Of a DNA stretch of 64,000 bases, positions 35,123 through 43,663 are shown piece after piece. The stretch lies in assembly GCA_016195915.1 (NCBI GenBank), contig JACPYS010000016.1, positions 36,680 through 100,679 on the forward strand. The letters are read 5' to 3'. Both the position numbers and the translations under genes were made by a program. Numbering within the stretch: the first letter of the stretch is position 1; each line of letters opens with the position of its first letter. The notes below the pieces were generated by a model. That model worked only from the letters and a program-made list of their open reading frames with translations. It was not told the DNA's origin and made no database searches. The stretch comes from Betaproteobacteria bacterium (lineage in GTDB: Bacteria; Pseudomonadota; Gammaproteobacteria; Burkholderiales; SG8-39).

Positions 35123-36340
35123 TCAGGCCGCGAGCGTAGAAGTGACGGCGACCTCCGCATGCAGCGTGCGGTGGACGGGACACTTGTCCGCAATCTCGAG
35201 CAGCTTCGCGCGCTGCGCTTCGTCCAGGTCGCCCTCCAGCCGGATAACGCGTTCGAGCCGGTCCAGCCGTCCCTCCTTCGTCTCGCACTCGGCGCAATCG
35301 GCGGCGTGAATCTTTTCATGCTTCACCTCGACGCTGACCCGCTCGAGCGGCAGTTTTTTCAGGTCGGCGTACATGCGCAACGTCATCGAGGTGCAGGCGC
35401 CGAGCGCAGCCGAGAGATATTCGTAGGGCGAGAAACCGCTGGCGAGCCCGCCGGCCTCGACCGGCTCGTCCGCGCGATACACATGGCGCCCGGCAACGAC
35501 ATGGTTGGTGAATTTACCTTCGCGCGTTTCGCGTACCAGCACGCGGCCTTCGACCGCGGCGGGAATCGCGTCTGCCTTCGCGGCGACGTAGCGGGCTGCC
35601 CACGCAGCGAGCACTTCACCCACGTACCGGGCATCGTCGCGGTTTGACAGCAGGTGGTCGGCATTGTCGAGCGAGACAAAGCTCTTCGGATGACGTGCGG
35701 TGGTAAAGATCCTCGCAGCATTGTCGATGCCCACGGTGGTGTCGCGTGGCGAGTGCATCACCAGCAACGCGCGGCCCAGGTGGGCCACGGTATCGCGCAG
35801 GTCCTGGCGGCGGAAATCCTCGAGCAGCTGGCGCCGCACGAGGAAAGCGCGGCCGGCGATGTCCACCATCGCTTCGCCATCGCGCTCGATTGCCGCGATC
35901 GCTTCCTGCAGGTGGCGCAGCACATGCGCCGGATCGAACGGCGAGCCGATGGTGGCGACCGCCCTGGCTTCCGGGATGCGCGCCGCTGCCGCAAGTACCG
36001 CAGTGCCGCCGAGGCTATGACCCACCAGCAGCGCCGGCGCCTGGTGGTTCTTGCGCAGCCAGTCGGCGGCGGCGACCAGATCGTCCACGTTGGAGCTGAA
36101 ATTGGTGTTGGCAAACTCGCCGCCGCTGCGGCCCAGCCCGGTAAAGTCGAAACGCAACACGGCGATTCCTTTGCCGGCGAGCGCCGCGCTGGCGTAGGTG
36201 GCGGCGCGAACCTCCTTGGAACAGGTGAAACAGTGCGCGAAAATCGCGTACGCGAGCGGAGGCGCCGCCGGCAGGTCAAGACGGGCAGACAACACCGCCT
36301 GCGATCCCTGGAACGTGATGTTGCGATCTTGTGTCGGCAT
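35123..36340 (-). CDS. Bifunctional alpha/beta hydrolase - OsmC fusion protein
   Basis: 405 residues from ATG 36340 (GGAGCTGAGC upstream; an ATG 12 nt earlier contains that site). Residues 1 to about 255 form an alpha/beta hydrolase (AIFAHCFTCSKEVRAATYAS, FDFTGLGRSGGEF, nucleophile VGHSLGGTAVLAA, His in NADHLLSNRDDARY). From about 270 an OsmC/Ohr-like domain follows (FTNHVVAGRHVYRADEPVEA, SPYEYLSAALGACTSMTLRM, ADKCPVHRTLHAEVAV). The peroxidatic Cys of OsmC matches the ALGACTSM cysteine, the second one CPVHRTL. A known fusion; cytosolic, possibly peroxide or thioester chemistry. Confidence 0.92.
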   Translation of the reverse strand: MPTQDRNITFQGSQAVLSARLDLPAAPPLAYAIFAHCFTCSKEVRAATYASAALAGKGIAVLRFDFTGLGRSGGEFANTNFSSNVDDLVAAADWLRKNHQAPALLVGHSLGGTAVLAAAARIPEARAVATIGSPFDPAHVLRHLQEAIAAIERDGEAMVDIAGRAFLVRRQLLEDFRRQDLRDTVAHLGRALLVMHSPRDTTVGIDNAARIFTTARHPKSFVSLDNADHLLSNRDDARYVGEVLAAWAARYVAAKADAIPAAVEGRVLVRETREGKFTNHVVAGRHVYRADEPVEAGGLASGFSPYEYLSAALGACTSMTLRMYADLKKLPLERVSVEVKHEKIHAADCAECETKEGRLDRLERVIRLEGDLDEAQRAKLLEIADKCPVHRTLHAEVAVTSTLAA

Positions 36341-36382
36341 GCTCAGCTCCATGAAGTATTGGTCGTCTTGCGCGGCACCGCC

Positions 36383-37465
36383 CTACGCGTCGACCCGGAT
36401 TTCAGGTGCGAACACGCGCACACGAGCCTCGCGACCCCGCAGTTGCTGCTCTCCGAGATCGACCATCGTGTAGGCCTCCGTGCCGTCGAGGCGGCTCAGC
36501 GCATCTTCCGACACCAGGAACGGACGCCCCAGGTCGCGTGTCGCATTCTCGATGCGCGACGTCGTATTCATGACGTCACCGTGGAAAACAATCGCGCGGC
36601 GGCTTCCTCCAACCTCGCCCGTGATCACCGGGCCGGCATGCAGCGCAGCGCGCAACTGCGGTACGGCGCCGAACTCCTGCTCGAAGTCCTTCGCAGCCAG
36701 ATCGAGCACGCGCTTCACCGCAAAGTAACAGGCAATCGGGCGCGCATCCGATCGACCCTCGGCCAGTGTCCACGTGATCACCACCTCGTCGCCGACGTAC
36801 TGGTAAACATCGCCCCCGTGATCGTCGATGGGATCGGAGGCGATCTGAAACACACGGTTCAGAAAATCATGCACCGAGGCAGGTCCCAGCCTCTCGGCGA
36901 GCGGCGTCGAGCCGACAATGTCGATGAACAGAAAGAAGCGTTCCTCGATGCGCGAACGGTGATAGCGGCCGAGCGCGATGTCGCGCAGAGTGCTCCCGCC
37001 CACCAGGCTGGCGAGTTGCACCAGGCTGATCGCAACGAAGATGAGGAGAAACACCACACTCAGCGACACTGCGACCGGCAAGCCGCCTGGCTGCAACGCC
37101 ACTTGCGCTGCCTCGGGTCCGAAAATCACGTACGCGGACGCCCACCGCCCCAGCCTGCTTCCGACAACCAGGACGATCACTCCGCTGTACGCGATCGACT
37201 TGACCACCAGAATCACGAGCAAGGGTGCCCGCTCGAGCGCAAGCCCGAGCCGCGTGCGCGGCAGAAAGATTTCAGCGCCAACGATCACCGGCGCAGTGGC
37301 GACGGCGGCAAAGACGGCTGCCAACGCACCAAAGGCCGCCGCGGGCAGGGGCTGATTAGGAAAGTACGCGATTCCGGCAATGGCACCAAATACGATGGCG
37401 CTGGCCATGACGAGGCCGAGAATGCCGAGCAGCAGCCGTACGCGGCGCTTGGTGCCTTCAGGCAT
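36383..37465 (-). CDS. Membrane adenylate/guanylate cyclase (class III), paralog 2
   Basis: 360 residues. N-terminal membrane part (LLLGILGLVMASAIVFGAIA and others) differs from paralog 1, but the IFLPRTRLG linker and the cyclase domain are shared: FLFIDIVGSTPLAERLGP, YQYVGDEVVITWTLAEGR, LRAALHAGPVITGEVGGSRR. The last roughly 110 residues are almost identical to paralog 1, including at DNA level. No receptor gene is adjacent to this copy. Confidence 0.88.
   Translation of the reverse strand: MPEGTKRRVRLLLGILGLVMASAIVFGAIAGIAYFPNQPLPAAAFGALAAVFAAVATAPVIVGAEIFLPRTRLGLALERAPLLVILVVKSIAYSGVIVLVVGSRLGRWASAYVIFGPEAAQVALQPGGLPVAVSLSVVFLLIFVAISLVQLASLVGGSTLRDIALGRYHRSRIEERFFLFIDIVGSTPLAERLGPASVHDFLNRVFQIASDPIDDHGGDVYQYVGDEVVITWTLAEGRSDARPIACYFAVKRVLDLAAKDFEQEFGAVPQLRAALHAGPVITGEVGGSRRAIVFHGDVMNTTSRIENATRDLGRPFLVSEDALSRLDGTEAYTMVDLGEQQLRGREARVRVFAPEIRVDA
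36409..36560. repeat. Direct repeat: 3' end of the cyclase paralogs, copy 2
   Basis: Partner of the copy at 31490-31640; near identity of synonymous sites suggests gene conversion or a young duplication, in contrast to the divergent membrane parts of the two genes. Confidence 0.7.
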
Positions 37466-37482
37466 TGCGTGTTGCCGATTGC

Positions 37483-38256
37483 CTAGCGCGCATACGTCAC
37501 CCCGCCATCCACGATGAGTGTCGAGCCGACAACGTAGTCGCCGGCGCGCGAGGCGAGGTAGATTGCCGCGCCGGCCATGTCTTCGTCCCTGCCGACGCGT
37601 CTCGCCGGAATACGCTTTACCACCTGCTCCTCGTGATCGCGCGCCACGGTATTCATGTCGGTCTTGAAGGCGCCCGGCGCGATCGCGGAAACCACGATGT
37701 TGTCTTCCGCCAGGCGCAGCGCCATGCGCTTGGTCAGGTGGATCAAACCGGCCTTGCTCGCCGCGTACGAGTAGGTTTCCTGCATGTTCACCGAAATGCC
37801 GTCGATGGAAACGATATTGATGACCTTGGACGGCTTGTCGCGCGTCGCCGCGGCGCGCAGCGCGGGCGCGAGCGCCTGCGTGAGGAAGAATGGCGTCTTG
37901 AGGTTCAGATCCATGACCTTGTCCCAGCCTTTCTCGGGAAAATCGTCGAACCCGGTCAGCCAGGCCGCCCCGGCGTTGTTGACCAGGATATCGAGCTTCG
38001 GTTCGCGCGCGAACAGAGCGCTCGCGAGCGAGCGGACGCCTTCGAGCGTCGATGCGTCGACCGGCAGGGCGATGCAGGTCCCGCCCCCGGCCGAGAGTTC
38101 CGCGGCGGTCTGCTCGAACACCGGAGCCTTGCGCGAGGAGATGTACACGCGCGCGCCGTAGGCGAGGAATCCGGCGGCGATCATCCTGCCGATGCCGCGC
38201 GACCCGCCGGTGACCAGCGCCACGCGGTCCTTCAGAGAAAACAGATCGGTCATCAT
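37483..38256 (-). CDS. SDR family oxidoreductase
   Basis: 257 residues. Classical short-chain dehydrogenase: TGGSRGIGRMIAAG cofactor loop, NNAGA, catalytic Ser in VNIVSIDGISV and YxxxK in YSYAASKAGLIHLTKRMALR, with C-terminal VGSTLIVDGGVTYAR. The SSRKAP segment after strand 2 favours NADP(H). RhlG/FabG-like proteins look similar; substrate undetermined. GGAGGACCTTGAC precedes two adjacent ATGs at 38256 and 38253. Confidence 0.9.
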   Translation of the reverse strand: MMTDLFSLKDRVALVTGGSRGIGRMIAAGFLAYGARVYISSRKAPVFEQTAAELSAGGGTCIALPVDASTLEGVRSLASALFAREPKLDILVNNAGAAWLTGFDDFPEKGWDKVMDLNLKTPFFLTQALAPALRAAATRDKPSKVINIVSIDGISVNMQETYSYAASKAGLIHLTKRMALRLAEDNIVVSAIAPGAFKTDMNTVARDHEEQVVKRIPARRVGRDEDMAGAAIYLASRAGDYVVGSTLIVDGGVTYAR

Positions 38257-38380
38257 GTCAAGGTCCTCCGTCGAACGTGAAAGGCGGCTATTCTTTGCGA
38301 GGCGGCAAGTTTAGACTGGCTGCCGAAATTTGGTATATCGTGTTCCCAACGGCCGCGAGGCGATCGGGAGGAGGAAGTCC

Positions 38381-38839
38381 ATGGCAAGACTCAACATCAA
38401 CGGCAAGCTCCGCGACGTGCAGGTGGAGCCCGACACACCCCTGCTCTGGGTCATCCGCGAGCAGGTGGGCCTCACGGGTACCAAATACGGCTGCGGCGTA
38501 GCGCAGTGCGGCGCGTGTTCGGTGCACATCAACGGCGAGGTGATGCGCTCATGCGCCATTCCCGTGGGGAACGTAAAGGCCACCGACAGGATCGTCACCA
38601 TCGAAGGACTGTCGGCGACCAGTTCGCATCCCGTGCAAAAAGCCTGGGCGGCGCTCGACGTGCCGCAGTGCGGTTACTGCCAGTCGGGCCAGATCATGGC
38701 TGCGGCGGCGCTGCTGAAGAAGAATCCGAAACCGACGGACAAGGACATCGACGAAGCAATGACCAACATCTGCCGCTGCGGCACCTACCAGCGCATCCGG
38801 GCGGCGGTGCACACGGCCGCCGGAAGGAAGGAGGCTTGA
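38381..38839 (+). CDS. (2Fe-2S)-binding subunit of a molybdenum hydroxylase (IorA-like)
   Basis: 152 residues from ATG 38381 with GGGAGGAGGAAG upstream. Plant-type 2Fe-2S motif [18 protein letters not shown] and second cluster motif [16 protein letters not shown] ... [15 protein letters not shown]. The size and order match the small subunit of two-subunit isoquinoline 1-oxidoreductase-type enzymes, which lack a FAD subunit. One base separates it from the large subunit, so the pair is coupled. Confidence 0.93.
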   Translation: MARLNINGKLRDVQVEPDTPLLWVIREQVGLTGTKYGCGVAQCGACSVHINGEVMRSCAIPVGNVKATDRIVTIEGLSATSSHPVQKAWAALDVPQCGYCQSGQIMAAAALLKKNPKPTDKDIDEAMTNICRCGTYQRIRAAVHTAAGRKEA

Positions 38840-38840
38840 G

Positions 38841-41039
38841 ATGAATAAATTCTCGTCGAAAATCCCGAGCCTCTCGCGGCGCAAATTCATCATCGATTCC
38901 GCGGCAGTGGGCGGCGGCCTTGCGGTCGGATTCAATCTCCCGATTGGACGTGCCGCGGATGCAAAGAATACGCTTCGCGGAAATGAAGTGAATGCCTGGG
39001 TCGTGGTCAAACCGGACAGTTCCTGCGTGATCCGCGTCGCGCGCTCGGAGATGGGCCAGGGCACCCATACCGGGCTGGTCCAGCTCGTGGCCGAGGAGCT
39101 CGAGTGCGACTGGAAAAAGCTCAGCATCGACCAGGTCACGGCCGGCGAGAACCTTGCGCGCAAGCGCGTGTGGGGTGAGATGGGCACCGGCGGCAGCCGC
39201 GGCATCCGCATCTCGCAGGACTACGTGCGCCGCGGCGGGGCGGTCGCGCGCGTCATGCTGCTGCAGGCGGCGGCCGAGCAGTGGAAGGTGCCTGTCGAGG
39301 AGCTGAGCGTCGCCAAGGGAGTGATCACGCACGCGACGTCGAAGCGCAGCACGACCTACGGCAAGGTGGCCGCGGCGGCCGCGAAGCTCACCCCGCCCGA
39401 CCCGAAGAGTATCAAGCTCAAGGACCCGAAGGACTGGAAGATCGCCGGCAAGCCGGTGCTGCGGCTCGACACCGCGGACAAGCTGAACGGCAGCAAGCTG
39501 TACTCCATCGACCTGAAGCTTCCCGGCATGCTGCACGCCGCGATCCGGCAATGCCCGGTATTCGGCGGCAAGCTCTCGAGCTTCGACGAGGCGAAGATCG
39601 CCGGCATGCCGGGCGTGAAGCGCGCCGTGAAAGTCAACGACTCCGCCGTCGCGGTGGTCGCCGATACCTGGTGGCGCGCGAAGAAAGCGCTCGACGCCTT
39701 GCCCATCGTCTGGGATGAAGGTGCCGGCACTGCCGAGTCGAGCGCAACGATAGCGGAGCGCCTCAAGGGAGGACTGACCGCGAGCGACGAGCCGTTTGCC
39801 GGATGGCAGGTAGGCGATGCGCTGAAGGCGATCGGCGGCGCGGCGAAGAAGATTGACGCCGTGTACAGCACGCCGTTCCTCGCGCACGCGACGATGGAAC
39901 CCATGAACTGCACGGCGCGCGTGAGCGCGGAGCGTGTCGAGGTCTGGGGGCCGACGCAGAACGCCGAGGCATCGCTCGCCGCGGCTTCCGAGGAATCCGG
40001 CCTGCCGCTCGGCAAGGCGGAGGTCTACAAGCTCGACCTGGGCGGCGGCTTCGGCCGGCGCGGCGGGACGCAGGACTACACCCGCCAGGCGGTCGCCATC
40101 GCGAAGCAGTTCCCCGGCGTCCCGATCAAGCTCGTCTGGAGCCGCGAAGAGGACATGCAGCACGACTTCTACCGGCCCATTTCAATGTGCAAGCTCTCGG
40201 CCGGTCTCGACGAGACCGGCAAGCTCCAGGGCCTGCATATCCGCATCTCCGGCCAGTCGATCAACGCGTTCTTGAATCCCGCGGTGATCAAGGAGGGCCG
40301 GGACATGCGCCAGGTGCAGGGCATGTACAAGGACCCGGGCGATGCGCAGTTCGCCTACACCGTTCCGAACCTGCTCATCGAGTACGCAATGCGCAATTCG
40401 CACGTTCCAGTGGGCCCGTGGCGCGGCGTCAACACGAACCAGAACGGTGTGTACCTCGAATGCTTCATCGAGGAAGTGGCGCGCGCCGCCGGCACCGATT
40501 CGCTCGAATTCCGCCGCGCGCTCCTGCACGACCATCCCAAGCACCTTGGCGTGCTCAATGCCGCGGCTGAAAAGGCCGATTGGGGCAAACCGCTGCCGCC
40601 CGGCGTGCACCGCGGCATCGCGCAGTTCATGGGCTACGGCAGTTACTCGGCCGCCGTTGCGGAAGTGTCGGTGAGCGCAAAGGGTGAACTGAAGGTTCAT
40701 CGCATGGTACTGGCGCTCAATTGCGGCCATGCGGTCAACCCGCAGCAGATTGCGATGCAAGTCGAAGGCTCCGTCGCCTTTGGATTGACTGCGACCCTCT
40801 ATGGCGAACTGACTGTCGGGAACGGCCGCATTCAGCAGTCCAACTTCCACGACTACGCGATCATGAGGCTCGCCGAAATGCCGAAGGTGGAAACCGTGAT
40901 CGTGCCGACCTACGATTTCTGGGGCGGCGTGGGCGAACCGACCATTTGCGTCGTCGCACCCGCCGTTCTCAACGCGATCTTCGCGGCGACCGGCAAGCCG
41001 GTGCGCAGCCTGCCGCTGAAGAACGTCAAGCTCGTGTAG
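38841..41039 (+). CDS. Molybdopterin-binding subunit of a xanthine dehydrogenase-family hydroxylase (IorB-like)
   Basis: 732 residues. Tat signal SLSRRKFIIDSAAVGGG indicates a periplasmic cofactor-loaded enzyme. Molybdopterin motifs are visible: RSEMGQGTHTGLVQLVAEEL, LGGGFGRRGGTQDYTRQAV, GPWRGVNTNQNGVYLECFIE, MALNCGHAVNP-like region and the catalytic Glu in GGVGEPTICVVAPAVLNAIF. Electron transfer would pass from Mo to the IorA-like 2Fe-2S subunit and on to a membrane cytochrome, none of which is next to it. Substrates of such enzymes are N-heterocycles or aldehydes; not predictable here. Confidence 0.93.
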   Translation: MNKFSSKIPSLSRRKFIIDSAAVGGGLAVGFNLPIGRAADAKNTLRGNEVNAWVVVKPDSSCVIRVARSEMGQGTHTGLVQLVAEELECDWKKLSIDQVTAGENLARKRVWGEMGTGGSRGIRISQDYVRRGGAVARVMLLQAAAEQWKVPVEELSVAKGVITHATSKRSTTYGKVAAAAAKLTPPDPKSIKLKDPKDWKIAGKPVLRLDTADKLNGSKLYSIDLKLPGMLHAAIRQCPVFGGKLSSFDEAKIAGMPGVKRAVKVNDSAVAVVADTWWRAKKALDALPIVWDEGAGTAESSATIAERLKGGLTASDEPFAGWQVGDALKAIGGAAKKIDAVYSTPFLAHATMEPMNCTARVSAERVEVWGPTQNAEASLAAASEESGLPLGKAEVYKLDLGGGFGRRGGTQDYTRQAVAIAKQFPGVPIKLVWSREEDMQHDFYRPISMCKLSAGLDETGKLQGLHIRISGQSINAFLNPAVIKEGRDMRQVQGMYKDPGDAQFAYTVPNLLIEYAMRNSHVPVGPWRGVNTNQNGVYLECFIEEVARAAGTDSLEFRRALLHDHPKHLGVLNAAAEKADWGKPLPPGVHRGIAQFMGYGSYSAAVAEVSVSAKGELKVHRMVLALNCGHAVNPQQIAMQVEGSVAFGLTATLYGELTVGNGRIQQSNFHDYAIMRLAEMPKVETVIVPTYDFWGGVGEPTICVVAPAVLNAIFAATGKPVRSLPLKNVKLV

Positions 41040-41052
41040 CGCGCCAAACAAA

Positions 41053-41074
41053 GCGCCCGCGATCAGGCGGGCGC
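41053..41074. terminator. Bidirectional hairpin between convergent genes
   Basis: GCGCCCGC-GATCAG-GCGGGCGC: perfect 8-bp stem with a 6-nt loop, 13 bp after the iorB-like stop and 30 bp before the stop of the PA2779-like gene. No T-run, but position supports a shared terminator. Confidence 0.5.
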
Positions 41075-41103
41075 GCCGACCAAGGCGTCGGGAAAGCGGA
41101 TCG

Positions 41104-41463
41104 CTATTTGAAGTTGAAATAGATCGTGAATCCGATCACGACCAGCAGGATCCAGGTCAGGCCGCTGATTTCGGCGCCGGCCGGGACAGAATGCAGTTTC
41201 CCCGCGACCGCGCTCACTTCCTGGTCGGTCAAGGCCATGACGCGGTCGCCGGCGGCTTTCGGGTCGATCCCCATGGACTGCAGCTGGGACCGCACTTCCG
41301 CGCGATCGATGACTCTGAGCACGGCCGCGCGATCGGATTCCGGAGCAGCGACGGACACCGCGCGATCGGTGCCGATCATTCCCGCGTAAGCGGCCTGAAA
41401 AGGCATCATTGCCATGGCCGCCATCAACAGCCGGCAAATCATTCTGCTTGCAATCGATTTCAT
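41104..41463 (-). CDS. PA2779 family protein
   Basis: 119 residues from ATG 41463 (GGGAGACCGAAAA upstream). Signal peptide ending FQAAYA, then a conserved helical part: RVIDRAEVRSQLQSMGIDPK, AAGDRVMALTDQEVSAVAGK, and a C-terminal membrane segment WILLVVIGFTIYFNFK. This is the PA2779 family pattern. Such proteins usually sit next to a PA2778-type peptidase, which is missing here. Confidence 0.75.
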   Translation of the reverse strand: MKSIASRMICRLLMAAMAMMPFQAAYAGMIGTDRAVSVAAPESDRAAVLRVIDRAEVRSQLQSMGIDPKAAGDRVMALTDQEVSAVAGKLHSVPAGAEISGLTWILLVVIGFTIYFNFK

Positions 41464-41582
41464 TTTTCGGTCTCCCAAGGGAAAAGAACGATTCCAGTAT
41501 CGCACAAACGGGCGCATCTTCGCACTCCCCGCGCGTCACGGCAAAACGCGGCGGAACAGCGGCCCCGGGCGACGGTAAAGCG

Positions 41583-41857
41583 AATACTCTTATTGCACAC
41601 ACGCAGGACCACTTCGGCAGGGAGGACGTCTGGATGCGCAAGCTCGGCTACTCCGAAACGGAGGGACACGTCAAGGAGCACGAAAACGTCCTCAAGGCGA
41701 TGACGGCTGTCCACCTCTGCATGGAAAACGGCTACTACCGGATGGGGCGCATTCGGTGCGCGAACTGGCGGTCTGGTTCCACGATCACGCGCTTACCATG
41801 GACGCCGCACTCGTGCAGTTGATGCGGGACAAGCAATCAGGTGGCGAAGCGGCGTAA
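41583..41857 (+). pseudogene. Bacteriohemerythrin-like gene, N-terminally truncated and frameshifted
   Basis: One frame gives TQDHFGREDVWMRKLGYSET, EGHVKEHENVLKAM; after about 41745 the next frame gives VRELAVWFHDHALTMDAALV then QLMRDKQSGGEAA and TAA. Together these are the H..HF..E...M.., H...H and WF..H....D..L iron-ligand motifs of hemerythrin. A one-base deletion near 41750 joins them. The first helix and start codon are not found. Confidence 0.65.
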
Positions 41858-41954
41858 GCAACTTTACCCGGCGACACTCGGTCTTTAGAATGGGACAGGA
41901 CGATGCACTGCTACCGCGGTACCTGTGCCGCGGCACCTCAATCGGGAGAAAATG

Positions 41955-42404
41955 ATGTTCAAGCATATTCTGCTGGCGACGGATGGTTCGGCGCTTTCCG
42001 GCAAAGGCGCGGAGACTGCGATCAGGGTGGCCAAGGCGCTCGGGGCCAGGATCACGGCAGTACACGTGGTGCGCGCATACGACGAACGGATGGGATACGA
42101 CGGCCTTGTCATGCCGAAAATGCCCGAACTGAAGAAGCGCTTCGAAGCGAACATGGCGGCCGCTGCGAAAAGCATCCTGAATCCGGTCAAACAGGCGGCG
42201 GACGAGGGCAAGGTGACTTGCGAAACCGTCATGGCGGCCGGCGAGAATCCATACGAGAAGATCATCGAACAGGCGAAGCGATCCAAGTGCGACCTGATCA
42301 TCATGGCTTCGCATGGACGCAAGGGCATTCAGAGCGTCCTGCTCGGCAGCGAGACCACCAAGGTGTTGACGCATTCCGATATCCCCGTGCTGGTCGTGCG
42401 CTGA
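41955..42404 (+). CDS. Universal stress protein (UspA family)
   Basis: 149 residues from ATG 41955 (GGGAGAAA upstream; a second ATG 3 nt earlier is possible). Usp fold: FKHILLATDGSALSGKGAET, ARITAVHVVRAYDERMGYDG, and the ATP-binding-type loop IIMASHGRKGIQSVLLGSET followed by TKVLTHSDIPVLVVR. The G-2x-G-9x-G(S/T) motif suggests an ATP-binding subclass. Monocistronic. Confidence 0.93.
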   Translation: MFKHILLATDGSALSGKGAETAIRVAKALGARITAVHVVRAYDERMGYDGLVMPKMPELKKRFEANMAAAAKSILNPVKQAADEGKVTCETVMAAGENPYEKIIEQAKRSKCDLIIMASHGRKGIQSVLLGSETTKVLTHSDIPVLVVR

Positions 42405-42432
42405 GCACGCGACCCCGCCCGTCCAGGCGATC

Positions 42433-43458
42433 ATGATCCCAGCGACGCATCGCCGCATCGTTCTGGTGCGCCGGCCGCCGGCCGAACCGGCCGAATCCGA
42501 TTTCCGCATCGAGGAAGTCGCGGTGCCCGAACCCGGGCCGCGCGAGGTGCTGGTGCGCGTGGTCTATCTCTCGCTCGATCCTTACCAGCGCGGCCGCATG
42601 CGCGACACGGCGTCCTATGCCGCGCCCGTGGCTCTGGGTGAAGTGATGACCGGCGGCACGGTCGGCGAGGTGGTGAAGTCGAATCATCCGGGTTTCGCTG
42701 CGGGCGACATCGTCGAGGACCGGCTGGGCTGGCAGGAATACGCCATCGGCCGCGGTCCGTCGCTGCGCAAGGTCGATCCGAAAATGGCGCCGCTCTCGAC
42801 CGCCAACGGCGTGCTCGGGATGCCGGGAATGACGGCCTATTTCGGTTTGCTCGACGTAGGCCATCCGAGGCCCGGGGAAACGGTGGTGGTGTCGGCGGCC
42901 TCCGGCGCGGTCGGCCAGTCGGTCGGCCAGATCGCGAAAATCATGGGCTGCCGCAGCGTCGGCATTGCGGGCGGTCCGGCAAAGTGCGCCTTCGTAAAGG
43001 ACACGCTGGGGTTCGATGACTGCATCGACTACAAAGCCGGAACGGATCTCGATGCCGGGTTGCGCGCCGCGTGCCCCAACGGGGTGGACGTATATTTCGA
43101 CAACGTCGGCGGCGTTGTTTCCGATGCGGTGTTGCGCAACCTGAATTTCTTCGCCCGGGTCGCTTTGTGCGGGTCGATCTCGCAGTACAACGCGACGGCC
43201 CCGGAGCTGGGGCCGCGGCTGACGGGAAGCTTCGTCGGCAAGCGCGTCTCCATGCGCGGCTTCATCGTTTCGGACTTTGCCGAGCGCTTTGGCCCGGCGC
43301 GCCGCCAGATGGCCGAATGGATCGCCGCCGGCCGGCTCAAATACCGCGAAGACATCGTCGGCGGAATCGAAAAGGCCCCGCGCGCCTTCATCGGCCTGCT
43401 GCGCGGCGAGAATTTCGGCAAGCTTCTGGTGAAACTCGGTCCCGAGCCGAACGCCTGA
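42433..43458 (+). CDS. Zinc-independent MDR NADP-dependent oxidoreductase (CurA/leukotriene B4 dehydrogenase type)
   Basis: 341 residues. N-terminal GroES-like part (ILVRRPPAEPAESDFRIEEV-like, SLDPYQRGRM) and Rossmann part with AASGAVGQSVGQIAKIMGCR, SVGIAGGPAKCAFVKDTLGF, FDNVGGVVSDAVLRNLN. Residues match the YNCLQ/CurA-like prostaglandin reductase family. Substrate likely an alpha,beta-unsaturated ketone or aldehyde. Confidence 0.9.
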   Translation: MIPATHRRIVLVRRPPAEPAESDFRIEEVAVPEPGPREVLVRVVYLSLDPYQRGRMRDTASYAAPVALGEVMTGGTVGEVVKSNHPGFAAGDIVEDRLGWQEYAIGRGPSLRKVDPKMAPLSTANGVLGMPGMTAYFGLLDVGHPRPGETVVVSAASGAVGQSVGQIAKIMGCRSVGIAGGPAKCAFVKDTLGFDDCIDYKAGTDLDAGLRAACPNGVDVYFDNVGGVVSDAVLRNLNFFARVALCGSISQYNATAPELGPRLTGSFVGKRVSMRGFIVSDFAERFGPARRQMAEWIAAGRLKYREDIVGGIEKAPRAFIGLLRGENFGKLLVKLGPEPNA

Positions 43459-43477
43459 TTTCGCGTTCCGCGGGATC

Positions 43478-43555
43478 GCAGGAAGGGGTACGGGGGAACC
43501 TGGGTTCCCCTGTAACGCAGGAAGGGGTACGGGGGAACCTGGGTTCCCCTGTAAC
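43478..43555. repeat. Tandem 39-bp repeat (two copies), each with a perfect inverted repeat
   Basis: Two identical 39-bp units occupy 43478-43516 and 43517-43555. Each contains GGGGAACC-TG-GGTTCCCC, an 8-bp perfect inverted repeat, and ends CTGTAAC. It lies 20 bp downstream of the MDR reductase stop. Read on the minus strand the unit is 13 codons, so it would stay in frame if translated. It looks like an interspersed BIME/REP-type element or a tandem terminator. Confidence 0.85.
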
Positions 43556-43663
43556 CAGCACTGGCGCCAGGCCCACACTGGCTGCTCGAGCTGCGCGCGC
43601 CGCGTCAGCAACAGCGCGGCGGCCAGCAGCACGAGATTCTGCGTGATTGCCGCGCGCAGCGCG

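Noticed and set aside
35654..37486. 610-codon plus-strand frame
   Set aside because: It mirrors the hydrolase-OsmC and second cyclase genes.
38694..40163. Long minus-strand frame opposite the iorA/iorB genes
   Set aside because: Codon pattern and composition show it is the mirror of the hydroxylase; no family match.
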